Part shown: positions 46,017-53,438 of the stretch, in pieces | How positions within the stretch are numbered: position 1 is the first letter of the stretch | Layout of the letters: each line of letters starts with the position of its first letter | Assembly (NCBI GenBank): GCA_964557285.1 | Contig: CAZKZS010000002.1 | Span: 1 to 56,688, forward strand | Direction of reading: 5' to 3' | Source: SB15 sp964557285 | GTDB lineage: Bacteria > Chloroflexota > Anaerolineae > Aggregatilineales > J027 | Length of the DNA: 56,688 nucleotides | Position numbers and translations under genes: made by a program | The notes under the pieces: generated by a model | Database searches by the model: none | Told to the model about the DNA's origin: nothing | The model's input: the letters and a program-made list of their open reading frames with translations, nothing else

Positions 46017-46559
46017 ATGGCCGAATATATCTCTGTTCAATGCCCTGACTGCCAGGAATGGCGAAACATCCGGGCGCGTGACCTGCATAAAGTGACGCGC
46101 TGCCAGCGCTGCCATATGCGGCGGATCGCCGCGAAAGGCTGGGCCAAAACCGCCCTCCTGTATGGCACGAAATTTGCGGTTGAAAAACGGCGTGCGTGGG
46201 CGCTCCGCAACCCCTCCAGCCTGGAGCAGCGGGTGATGCGGGCGCTGAATACGCTGGGCGTTTCTTACGAGCGGGAATACTGGTTAGAAGACCAGGATAC
46301 CGGGAAGGTGGTCCTGGTCGATTTTTTGGTGGGCGGCGCGGCCGCGATTGAAGTCGACGGCACCTGGGCACACCAGTTCCATGCCGAGCGGGATGCCTGG
46401 CGGCAGGCGTTGATCACGAGCGCGGGGTATCCACTGCTGGTGCTGGACGAATCGACGGTGAAAGACCCGGAGCAGCTGCGTCGGTACCTGGGAATGGGCG
46501 TGACCACGCCGCCGCGATCCCGCGTGCGGATGTCCGCCTTACAGCCAGTGCTGCTGTGA
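46017..46559 (+). CDS. Vsr/DUF559-like endonuclease with zinc ribbon
   Basis: The protein is 180 aa behind AAGAAAGAAGG. The N-terminus has a zinc ribbon (C9-x2-C12, C29-x2-C32). From residue 65 on it fits a PD-(D/E)xK fold of the Vsr/DUF559 type: Glu70 in SSLEQRVMRALNTLG, Asp102 in VLVDFLV and Glu112-x-Asp114 in AAIEVDGTWAHQ, then YPLLVLDEST. It is likely a nicking or repair-type endonuclease. It shares promoter P7 with the PAPS-reductase-like gene 9 bases downstream. Confidence 0.75.
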   Translation: MAEYISVQCPDCQEWRNIRARDLHKVTRCQRCHMRRIAAKGWAKTALLYGTKFAVEKRRAWALRNPSSLEQRVMRALNTLGVSYEREYWLEDQDTGKVVLVDFLVGGAAAIEVDGTWAHQFHAERDAWRQALITSAGYPLLVLDESTVKDPEQLRRYLGMGVTTPPRSRVRMSALQPVLL

Positions 46560-46568
46560 GGGGCGGCT

Positions 46569-47480
46569 ATGAACAACATTCTACTCCCGGAAGCAGTCGC
46601 CGGCGCGTTGCAGCGCGGGGCACCGCTGCTGGTGCATTGTTCCGGCGGCAAAGACTCTGACGCGATGCTGCTGGCAGTGTCGGCGGCACGCGCTCGCTGC
46701 GGCTGGCCGGGCCGCTTTCTGGTGGTTCACTGCGACCTCGGTCGCATGGAATGGCCGCAGAGCCTTCCTCATACCGAGCAAATGGCGGCAGCCGTCGGCG
46801 CGGAAATGGTCGTCCTGCGGCGCGAGTTTGACCTGCTGGAAGGCATAGAGCGGCGGCGGGACAAGATGCGGGCCGATGGCAAAAGTGGCCCGTTCTGGCC
46901 GGATGCGCGGTCGCGCTACTGCACGAGCGATTGGAAGCGCGATGTGACGGACCGCTGGATACGCCAGCAGTGGCCTCGTGACGCCGAGGTCATCAACGCG
47001 ATTGGCCTGCGTGCCGAGGAGAGCGCGGCTCGGAAACGGCGGGCAGTGGTCGTGAGTCGGAACTCGTGTGCGCCGTCCTATGGTCGCCAGGTCAACGACT
47101 GGCTGCCGATCCACCATTGGACCGAGCCGGAGGTGTGGGCACAGCTGGGGGTGTCGATGGCATATCTGGCATGGGTGCGCCAGCAGGTGCGGGACGGGCA
47201 GACACCCGACGCGCTGGGCTGGACCTGGCACCCAGCCTATGCCTACGGCAACCAGCGGGTCAGCTGTATGCTGTGCGTCTTAGCGAACCGGAACGACCAC
47301 CGCAACGGGGCCGCGCACAATCCTGCGCTGTATCGCCACCTGGTCGATCTGGAGCTTGAAAGCGGCTACAGCTTCCAGAATGGGCGCTGGTTGGCCGATC
47401 TGTCCCCCGACCTGCTACGCCCGGATCAACGGACCAGACGGGACGTGATGAAAACAGAAGCCACGCCGGTACTGATTTAG
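46569..47480 (+). CDS. PAPS-reductase-like ATP pyrophosphatase
   Basis: The protein is 303 aa. The PP-loop SGGKDS (25-30) is intact; RFLVVHCDLGRMEWPQSL and the late SCMLCVLANR Cys pair are typical of phage members. RYCTSDWKRDVTDRWIR matches the substrate-side motif of the PAPS reductase group. Relatives include CysH and the DndC protein of DNA phosphorothioation. With a Vsr-like nuclease next to it, a DNA-modification or repair role is possible, but sulfur chemistry is not shown. Confidence 0.85.
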   Translation: MNNILLPEAVAGALQRGAPLLVHCSGGKDSDAMLLAVSAARARCGWPGRFLVVHCDLGRMEWPQSLPHTEQMAAAVGAEMVVLRREFDLLEGIERRRDKMRADGKSGPFWPDARSRYCTSDWKRDVTDRWIRQQWPRDAEVINAIGLRAEESAARKRRAVVVSRNSCAPSYGRQVNDWLPIHHWTEPEVWAQLGVSMAYLAWVRQQVRDGQTPDALGWTWHPAYAYGNQRVSCMLCVLANRNDHRNGAAHNPALYRHLVDLELESGYSFQNGRWLADLSPDLLRPDQRTRRDVMKTEATPVLI

Positions 47481-47489
47481 GAGGATGTC

Positions 47490-47807
47490 ATGAGTTGGAA
47501 GCAGACCGTTAAGAACATGGAAAAAGCGGCGGCGTATGTGCTGGAGCATCCCCAGGACTGGCATACCGCCAGCAGCCTCGCAGACGCGGTGAACGCGCCA
47601 CAGACGGATGTTGAGCATATCGCCCGCAGGCTGCATGGGATGTATCTGCGCGGGGAAATCAAACGCCGCCGCCGCGAGAAACGCACGATTGTGGAATATC
47701 AAGCGAAGGAGAGAAGTTCTGATGGAATCCCAGGTTCTGGTGCTGACACTGGCGCCCGTGCAGATGAGCGAGGGCGCAAGGAAAATCGAGATCGATTATC
47801 TGCGTGA
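47490..47807 (+). CDS. Small winged-helix-like protein
   Basis: The protein is 105 aa. Residues 1-70 have the pattern of a winged helix: VKNMEKAAAYVLEHPQDWHT, ASSLADAVNAPQTDVEHIAR, RLHGMYLRGEIKRRRRE. The basic wing supports DNA binding. The last ~30 residues overlap the next gene by 86 bases in another frame and look less protein-like. Confidence 0.6.
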   Translation: MSWKQTVKNMEKAAAYVLEHPQDWHTASSLADAVNAPQTDVEHIARRLHGMYLRGEIKRRRREKRTIVEYQAKERSSDGIPGSGADTGARADERGRKENRDRLSA

Positions 47808-48075
47808 CTTTTATGAGCAGGTCCACGCGAAGCATGTCGAGGCGGTGCTGGAACGCCTACCGGCGCCGAATGCCCTGATGGTTACTGAGGACGGCGAGCG
47901 GGTGGTCTTCATCCAGCGCAACCGGGGCGACCTGGTGGAGGTGTTTATCTTCACCGTTGAAGAATATGCGGCGGGCGGCGATTTTACGCTGGACGTGGAG
48001 TTCTCCCAGATGGGTGAGCCGGCGCTGCTGTCGGTCTACGCGGGCGGGCAGCAAAACCGTGAAAGGGGAGGCTGA
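47722..48075 (+). CDS. Unknown protein
   Basis: The protein is 117 aa from ATG 47722 behind AAGGAG; earlier in-frame codons are shadow of the preceding gene. Mixed fold (VLVLTLAPVQMSEGARKIEI, DYLRDFYEQVHAKHVEAVLE, VFIQRNRGDLVEVFIFTVEE). No family recognised. Confidence 0.58.
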   Translation: MESQVLVLTLAPVQMSEGARKIEIDYLRDFYEQVHAKHVEAVLERLPAPNALMVTEDGERVVFIQRNRGDLVEVFIFTVEEYAAGGDFTLDVEFSQMGEPALLSVYAGGQQNRERGG

Positions 48076-48077
48076 AG

Positions 48078-48485
48078 ATGAATAAAGTGAAGCTGGTTTT
48101 TGCCGGCAGCCGTCGGGTCGAACAGTTCGTCTATCTGTACTATCCGGTCACCGTCAACGGCGTGCAGGAAGACGCGGCCCAGATGTATCCGGCACAACTG
48201 CTGGATATGCAAATCGGCGAAACCGCCCTGTTTGTCCCCGGCGAAAACGGGGTTGGTGTCCTGACCGGGGACGAAGCCGAGCCGGTGCGAACCGGGGTGC
48301 TGGATGATCCGGCCAGCATCGCCCTGTGGGAGGCGCAGAGTCAGCTGGAGGTGCAGGAGGCGGTCGCCCATGCGATTGAGGTGTTGCTGGCGCTGCTGGC
48401 GCTGCATGAGACGGACGCCAAACGCCGGGAAGCGCTCGGCGCGATTGTCGAGGTGCTGGCCCAGGTAAAATGCGGGCAAACTTGA
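48078..48485 (+). CDS. Unknown protein
   Basis: The protein is 135 aa, two bases after the previous stop. The first half is beta-rich (KLVFAGSRRVEQFVYLYYPV, IGETALFVPGENGVGVLTGD) and the second helical (AHAIEVLLALLALHETDAKR). No family recognised; last gene before promoter P8. Confidence 0.58.
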   Translation: MNKVKLVFAGSRRVEQFVYLYYPVTVNGVQEDAAQMYPAQLLDMQIGETALFVPGENGVGVLTGDEAEPVRTGVLDDPASIALWEAQSQLEVQEAVAHAIEVLLALLALHETDAKRREALGAIVEVLAQVKCGQT

Positions 48486-48505
48486 AAATTCCCCTATTTT
48501 ACTCC

Positions 48506-48534
48506 TTGACACACACTACACAACAGTGTAAGAT
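48506..48534 (+). promoter_or_regulatory. Promoter with operator (P8)
   Basis: TTGACA, 17 bases, TAAGAT; palindrome TACAC-AACA-GTGTA at 48517-48530. A TAACAATC leader follows. Confidence 0.82.
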
Positions 48535-48560
48535 GTATATACATTAACAATCGACCCCCA

Positions 48561-48589
48561 CACGCGGCGACCAGCACACCGCCCGCGTG
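48561..48589 (+). promoter_or_regulatory. Leader hairpin with CCAGCACACC loop
   Basis: CACGCGG / CCGCGTG enclose a loop with CCAGCACACC, before AAGAAAGAAGG. Third member of the leader family seen at 27132 and 28173. Confidence 0.55.
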
Positions 48590-48608
48590 GAGAAGAAAGA
48601 AGGAACTC

Positions 48609-48917
48609 ATGACTGTTTTACGTGACATGTTTTTGAACCACATCGAAGGCGAGGTTCAGCCCTTTGAGGTGCTGGACACAAGCGACGACACGCGCTACGC
48701 ACTGGCGACGGAATACATCGACGACCTTGATGAGTGGGTGTGGCACATCTGCCAGGTCACCGCAGACGGCGAGTATGAGCCGGTCGAAACCCTGGTCAAC
48801 GAAGAGGCTGCCCTCGACCTCTGGACGTTGTATGCGGAGGGCGTGCAGGAAGACGAGGAAGCCGCGCAGCGCACCCTCTGGGAGGCGGTCGCGGATTTCG
48901 TGGGGTCGCTGCTGTGA
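48609..48917 (+). CDS. Small acidic protein
   Basis: The protein is 102 aa, very acidic (FEVLDTSDDTRYALATEYID, DLDEWVWHICQVTADGEYEP) with a helical end. It is the first gene behind P8 and its strong leader. The negative charge might indicate DNA mimicry, but that is only a possibility. Confidence 0.6.
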   Translation: MTVLRDMFLNHIEGEVQPFEVLDTSDDTRYALATEYIDDLDEWVWHICQVTADGEYEPVETLVNEEAALDLWTLYAEGVQEDEEAAQRTLWEAVADFVGSLL

Positions 48918-49105
48918 TTACCCACGAGGACTTTCCCCTCTTTTCGGTCGTGAGCCTGGTTGAGGGAGCGCAGGTCGTCGCCCAGGGCGATTACCTGGGC
49001 ACCCTCCAGGCATTTGAGGACGACGCGCCGGTGCAGCTGGCGCTGGTGCAGGTCGCGCCCGGCCGCGTCGTGGTTCATCCAGTCGAACAGGTGGTGCTGA
49101 CATGA
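48914..49105 (+). CDS. Unknown small protein
   Basis: The protein is 63 aa from a GTG that overlaps the previous stop. Beta-rich (VVSLVEGAQVVAQGDYLGTL; LALVQVAPGRVVVHPVEQVV). The next gene starts in its stop region. Function unknown. Confidence 0.52.
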   Translation: MITHEDFPLFSVVSLVEGAQVVAQGDYLGTLQAFEDDAPVQLALVQVAPGRVVVHPVEQVVLT

Positions 49106-49479
49106 TTTTGCAGTTTACGAGTCTCAAGGAGTTCGCGGAATACACGCGCTGGTCGGGCGGATACGTCCATGTTGGCATGGACGGCTGGCTGGAAGTGCGG
49201 TCGTACCAGTCGACGCTGGCCTACATCCAGCTGAAGAACACAATACGGGCGCAGCGGGCACAGAAAGCCCTGACCCGCCAGCGATGGTACGGCAAGATGC
49301 GGAACGGCTGGGGAGAGGGCTTCCCCTGGGAGTTAAGGCGTGCCCGGTTTTTCGGGGTGCTGGCGCTGCGGCGCACCCTGCGCGACCCACGTCCCCACTT
49401 CCAGCACTGCCACGTGGACGAGCCGCTGACCCGCCTGCATGAGGGTATGGCCGCTTTCAGAAAGGAGCTTGAGGCATGA
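49102..49479 (+). CDS. Unknown protein, paralogue of the next gene
   Basis: The protein is 125 aa, with 4-base overlaps on both sides. It has a beta start (YTRWSGGYVHVGMDGWLEVR), then YIQLKNTIRAQRAQKALTRQ and RRARFFGVLALRRTLRDPRP. The LKN and FFGVLAL...DPR phrases recur in the next gene, so the pair arose by duplication. Function unknown. Confidence 0.6.
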   Translation: MILQFTSLKEFAEYTRWSGGYVHVGMDGWLEVRSYQSTLAYIQLKNTIRAQRAQKALTRQRWYGKMRNGWGEGFPWELRRARFFGVLALRRTLRDPRPHFQHCHVDEPLTRLHEGMAAFRKELEA

Positions 49480-49949
49480 ATAAGGAATTTGGGAGTATCA
49501 AGGCGCTGGTGGCGTATTTCGACTGGGGCTGCGGCCGCAAGGCGCGGATCACAACCAAAGATGGCCTGGTGACCGTCTTTGTCGACGGCGAGCCGAGGGC
49601 ACATCTCCAGCTGAAGAACCCGGCGCGTGGTTTTCGGCTGATGAAGGTGCTGGGCAAGCGTGCGCGGTATCTGGCGATGCGGGGTGCTGTAGAAGGCAGT
49701 GTCCCTTATTCTGCGCGTGAGTATGCGCGGGCACAGTTTTTCGGGGTGCTGGCGCTGAAACGTGACGTACCGGACCCGCGCCTGCCCTGGAGCGTCCGAC
49801 CCTCGGAAGTCCACGACAACTCGTATTCGATTTTCGACAACAGCGCCAAAAACGAGTGGGGCGAGCCGGTCTGCATTTTGGCCGGCGTGACCTACCACGA
49901 AGCGATGCAGTACCTCATGACCTACGGATGGAAAGGGTTGAAGGCATGA
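49476..49949 (+). CDS. Unknown protein, paralogue of the preceding gene
   Basis: The protein is 157 aa. It shares HLQLKNPARGFRLMKVLGKR and ARAQFFGVLALKRDVPDPRL with its upstream neighbour, and has a longer C-terminal part ending VTYHEAMQYLMTYGWKGL. Function unknown. Confidence 0.6.
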   Translation: MNKEFGSIKALVAYFDWGCGRKARITTKDGLVTVFVDGEPRAHLQLKNPARGFRLMKVLGKRARYLAMRGAVEGSVPYSAREYARAQFFGVLALKRDVPDPRLPWSVRPSEVHDNSYSIFDNSAKNEWGEPVCILAGVTYHEAMQYLMTYGWKGLKA

Positions 49950-50386
49950 ACCGGGTAAATGAACCTGCGATTGACATCCTGCTGCTGGGCATTCAGCGCC
50001 GCCGCGCTGCCGGCGTAGAGCGGATTCCCGCCGGGGTGCTGGACTCGCGCCCGTTCTGCCCGCATGGCTGGGACGACCAATGCGATCAGGCGCGGAATCG
50101 CATGAACCGCGCCCGGCAGAAAATCCGCCATCACCTGGCGGCGTACCAGCGAACCCGGCTGGTGAGCGAGCGGGTGGCGGTCCGCACCTGGCGCCAGGAA
50201 CTGGCGGAAGCGGAAGCCCTGTACCACCAGTACATGGCCTTTGTGTACAACGGCTGGCACCGGCAGGACGGCGGGACGTACTTTGAGGTCGCCCGCCGCC
50301 GCTGGAAGCGCTACCTGCTCCACAGGGCCTACAAGCCGCGCAAACCGAACGGTTCGGATCACTTGGGGAGAAGGTCACCATGCTGA
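49946..50386 (+). CDS. Unknown basic protein
   Basis: The protein is 146 aa from ATG 49946, overlapping the previous stop. Helical and Arg-rich (CDQARNRMNRARQKIRHHLA, ARRRWKRYLLHRAYKPRKP). The 3' end holds a palindrome copy (50344-50358). It may bind nucleic acid; no family recognised. Confidence 0.58.
   Translation: MNRVNEPAIDILLLGIQRRRAAGVERIPAGVLDSRPFCPHGWDDQCDQARNRMNRARQKIRHHLAAYQRTRLVSERVAVRTWRQELAEAEALYHQYMAFVYNGWHRQDGGTYFEVARRRWKRYLLHRAYKPRKPNGSDHLGRRSPC
50344..50358. repeat. Dispersed 15-bp palindrome, copy 10
   Basis: ACCGAACGGTTCGGA; first base differs. At the 3' end of the gene at 49946; on the minus strand preceded by CAAGTGA. Confidence 0.78.
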
Positions 50387-50820
50387 AAGCACACGACGCG
50401 CAGCTGCCCCCGCTGGGGGCAGTTGGACATATTGAAGACGGCGAAACGCGGGTCGAGGCACCGTGCATCGTCCTGTACTACCGGGGGCGCTATCACATCG
50501 GGGTGCGCTTCCTGGATGACGGGTCAATCCACGAGTACCGGGATGGGGTCTTTATCCCGCTGGCGTGCTGGCGGGACACCCGGCCGAGCGCCCTGACGCT
50601 GGACATGATCGCCCGCATCCGGGCCACGAACCTGCGGGCGGCAGGATGGCCCGCCCATACCCGGCTGTACCGCCGGAACGGGAAGGGCTGGTACCACCTC
50701 ACCTGGGAAGGCGAGTGGCTGTACCGCCAGTTTCGCCGGCCGATCAAAAAGCGAATGCGGCCATACCTGGAAGCGATGGCCGTCTGGGTCGAGCAGGCGG
50801 TTGATGAGGTGCTTCGATGA
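50380..50820 (+). CDS. Unknown protein
   Basis: The protein is 146 aa. A beta-rich first half (ETRVEAPCIVLYYRGRYHIG, FLDDGSIHEYRDGVFIPL) is followed by a basic, Trp-containing helical half (GKGWYHLTWEGEWLYRQFRR). It overlaps both neighbours by a few bases. No family recognised. Confidence 0.58.
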   Translation: MLKAHDAQLPPLGAVGHIEDGETRVEAPCIVLYYRGRYHIGVRFLDDGSIHEYRDGVFIPLACWRDTRPSALTLDMIARIRATNLRAAGWPAHTRLYRRNGKGWYHLTWEGEWLYRQFRRPIKKRMRPYLEAMAVWVEQAVDEVLR

Positions 50821-51359
50821 CAAAAACGCGACAAAAGGCCCGGCCGTGCGTCCTGTGCGGCGAGCCTACGACGGATTGGGATTACGTGTGCTGGGACTGC
50901 CGGAAGGCGCACAAGCGCGGCACGATGGAAATCCAGCAGGACGCCGAACGCGGCACCTTGCTGCGAAAGGTGTACGGCATACACCGCCACACCAAACTGC
51001 GCTACTCGCCGCTGCCCCCGCTGGATGAGCGGCAGGACTCGGTCACCCTTCTGGGGCTGGTGGCCCGGCTGGCGCAGACCGAATATGTGATGGCCGAAAA
51101 ATCGGCGTTGTGGCAGCGCAGCTACAAACTGGGGCACGTCATTAATCCGGGCCACGAGGACACAGGGAGCAACCGCTTGTTCCTGCTCCTGACCGAGGAT
51201 CAGGCCGCCGCGCTGGAGGAATTGGTGATTTTCCTGCGCCGCTTCTGGAAAGCGGCTTCCCAGGAGGGGGAGCGGCGCGGCACCCATTTCCTGATGCAGA
51301 TGGCGGAAAATCGACTCAGCATCGAGGACATCAACAAGAAAGTGGTAGGTGACCAATGA
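50817..51359 (+). CDS. Zinc-ribbon-containing unknown protein
   Basis: The protein is 180 aa. The N-terminus has a zinc ribbon (CVLCGEPTTDWDYVCWDC). The rest is helical (SVTLLGLVARLAQTEYVMAE; LLTEDQAAALEELVIFLRRF). It starts and ends with 4-base overlaps. The ribbon suggests nucleic-acid or protein binding; no enzymatic motif seen. Confidence 0.6.
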   Translation: MTKTRQKARPCVLCGEPTTDWDYVCWDCRKAHKRGTMEIQQDAERGTLLRKVYGIHRHTKLRYSPLPPLDERQDSVTLLGLVARLAQTEYVMAEKSALWQRSYKLGHVINPGHEDTGSNRLFLLLTEDQAAALEELVIFLRRFWKAASQEGERRGTHFLMQMAENRLSIEDINKKVVGDQ

Positions 51360-51928
51360 AACCACGATTTACCCCGGAGGAGTTCTGGCAGCGCTTTTTT
51401 GAGTCGCTGCCGGATGATTGGGAAACCCGCTTTTTGCCGGGCGATCAAGTCGCGCTGGTGCGCGAGGATATGTGGTGGGGAATCCCCATCGGGACGGTCG
51501 GCGAAGTGCGAACCGTCGCCCATCCTGAAGACGCAATGGCTCAGAAGGGACGGCCCTATCATGTGATGTTTGACGTGAGCGCCCATAAAATCCCCATCCC
51601 GGAGCGCGATCTGGCACGGATCCGCGAGGTCTGGCCGGATGCGCCGGCCTATCACCAGAACGTGGGATCGAATTTCGCGCCGCAGGATTTGGTGATGGTG
51701 GCGAAAAAACAGCCCGGCATGGTACCTCTGCCGCAGCTGAAGCAGGCGGTGCTGCGGGCCATCATGAGCCTGAACGTCTCTCCCTACGCGACGAGCTTCT
51801 GGGCGTCGTGGGAAGGGGAGTTCCTGGGCCGGCTGCTCGCCCCGCTGGGACAGGAGGCGCTGAAAGCCCTGGAGCAGCAGTTGGAGGCTGCCGCGCCGCA
51901 CACGGCAATGCTGGTGCTGCGGGTATAG
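51356..51928 (+). CDS. Unknown protein, last gene of the P8 operon
   Basis: The protein is 190 aa. An N-terminal helix (TPEEFWQRFFESLPDDWETR) is followed by an SH3-like region (FLPGDQVALVREDMWWGIPI, GTVGEVRTVAHPED) and a helical C-terminus. A strong terminator follows. No family recognised. Confidence 0.58.
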   Translation: MKPRFTPEEFWQRFFESLPDDWETRFLPGDQVALVREDMWWGIPIGTVGEVRTVAHPEDAMAQKGRPYHVMFDVSAHKIPIPERDLARIREVWPDAPAYHQNVGSNFAPQDLVMVAKKQPGMVPLPQLKQAVLRAIMSLNVSPYATSFWASWEGEFLGRLLAPLGQEALKALEQQLEAAAPHTAMLVLRV

Positions 51929-51953
51929 AGAACTGAAAATCGGTGCAGCGAGG

Positions 51954-51980
51954 ACGCGGGTGACAAGCCCGCGTTTTTTT
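51954..51980 (+). terminator. Rho-independent terminator
   Basis: ACGCGGG / CCCGCGT with a 7-base loop, then seven T residues. Confidence 0.9.
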
Positions 51981-52008
51981 ATTTCGTTAAATTAAATATA
52001 TAATATTT

Positions 52009-52038
52009 GCATAAGATGTTATGGGAGTAATCTTATGC
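52009..52038 (+). promoter_or_regulatory. Inverted repeat covering the start codon of the next gene
   Basis: GCATAAGAT (52009-52017) and ATCTTATGC (52030-52038) are perfect complements around 12 bases. The GGGAG ribosome site is in the loop and the ATG is in the right arm. TATAAT at 51999-52004 is a likely -10 just upstream, so this could also be an operator. Confidence 0.6.
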
Positions 52039-53336
52039 CACCCGAACGTCGTGAATTTACAGTTCCCAAAGAGAAGGTGCAGGCAGTTATCGAGCAGGGG
52101 AAATCAAAGGGCTGGACACTCATCAGCCAGCAGCAGCAGGATGGCACAGTTTTGCTGACCTTTGAACATCAGGCGGATGCATCTTCACCTCCCACGAAAA
52201 AACCCTTTTGGAAGGGTCCAAACTGGCTTCTTATCGGCATTCTTGTTTTTTGCTGCGTTTTTTGCTGCGGTGGATTTTCTGTTTTCGCTTTGCTCGTAGC
52301 ACCCAGCGATGAAGAGATTGCCGAGATGCAGACCGTAGAAGCACAGGAACGGGCAATGCGAGATACACAGAGAGCGGAGGACAGCGCCACCGAAATCGCT
52401 GCCCAGAACGCCACCGCGACTATCATAGCCCTGACACCAACGGTCACGCTTACATGGACTCCCACCATGACCAATACCCCTTTACCGACTGAGACGCCAA
52501 CCCCCTTGCCACCAACAGCCACCGTGTTTTACGAACCCGCCGCTGATGCTCAAGGACGTGTTCCAGACGATTTTCAGGCCATGATGACGGCGATGGTCGC
52601 CAGAATCCGGGCGGTGGATGGCGTAATAAACGTGTCGCAGCACACTGTCATGTACGACGGGGACAGACCGGATGGATATTTTACAGGGTTCAAGATTGAG
52701 GCCGAAGACGGGGCCAATGAGGACGAACAATTGGTCACGGAAATCCGTCAGGCCATCCGCAATGTATTGTTTGAATTCTACGGCTCATATCCATACTTAG
52801 GGGTGGCGCTCACCGTTAACGACGGCGACGAACTGATATGGACCTGGGGCAGCGATGATGAAATCTGGTTTGCCCAGAACCCCTCCACCGGGGATACGGT
52901 TTTCCACATTGAGCCAACGGTTGTCCCTACTGCCAAGGCAACTCAGTCACTGGATGAAATTGCAAGTTCAATTATCCGCAACACGGTGGGCACAGAACTG
53001 CGCGATAGTGATGTGGAAATGGTAATCGCAAATGATAGAGTAGTCACCCTGCGTTACCACCTGAGAGAGACTGGTCTCCCATTCTTCTATAAACTCCAAG
53101 CAGATACCGATTTTGTCTTACTGGTCTGCAATCTGCGGAAGAACGGCTTCACCACGCAGACCTTTCAATTCTCAGCCGATGCACCGGTTACAGACAGCTT
53201 TGGAAATAAGGTCTATGTAGAAGCGGTAGAGATGATTCTTGCGCCGGAGACTGCCGCCCGTATCAACTGTGATAATCCTAAAGGAGTCGTACTTGAAGAT
53301 ATTGCAGAACGTTATACGGTGAATCTTCCTTACTAA
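52035..53336 (+). CDS. Membrane protein with Thr/Pro-rich linker (host-type cargo)
   Basis: The protein is 433 aa. A cytoplasmic part (1-60) is followed by a Cys-rich membrane segment (LLIGILVFCCVFCCGGFSVF), a charged stalk and a TPT/LPT-rich linker (~145-175) of the kind common in Anaerolineae surface proteins. The external half is mixed alpha/beta (MMTAMVARIRAVDGVINVSQ; VFHIEPTVVPTAKATQS). Base composition is visibly lower in GC than the rest. It looks like a host-derived lysogenic-conversion gene with its own regulation. Confidence 0.65.
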   Translation: MPPERREFTVPKEKVQAVIEQGKSKGWTLISQQQQDGTVLLTFEHQADASSPPTKKPFWKGPNWLLIGILVFCCVFCCGGFSVFALLVAPSDEEIAEMQTVEAQERAMRDTQRAEDSATEIAAQNATATIIALTPTVTLTWTPTMTNTPLPTETPTPLPPTATVFYEPAADAQGRVPDDFQAMMTAMVARIRAVDGVINVSQHTVMYDGDRPDGYFTGFKIEAEDGANEDEQLVTEIRQAIRNVLFEFYGSYPYLGVALTVNDGDELIWTWGSDDEIWFAQNPSTGDTVFHIEPTVVPTAKATQSLDEIASSIIRNTVGTELRDSDVEMVIANDRVVTLRYHLRETGLPFFYKLQADTDFVLLVCNLRKNGFTTQTFQFSADAPVTDSFGNKVYVEAVEMILAPETAARINCDNPKGVVLEDIAERYTVNLPY

Positions 53337-53357
53337 TAAGCCAGCCGGAGCTACAAG

Positions 53358-53384
53358 ACGTGGCCCGCAAACCCGCGTTTTTTT
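53358..53384 (+). terminator. Rho-independent terminator
   Basis: ACGTGG / CCGCGT (one G-T pair) followed by seven T residues. Its sequence resembles the terminator at 51954, as if the pair flanked a cargo gene. Confidence 0.68.
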
Positions 53385-53438
53385 CGTTATGCTGTAAGAG
53401 TGATGTAAAATATAAGCCAGCGGTCAAAGGAGAAGATC

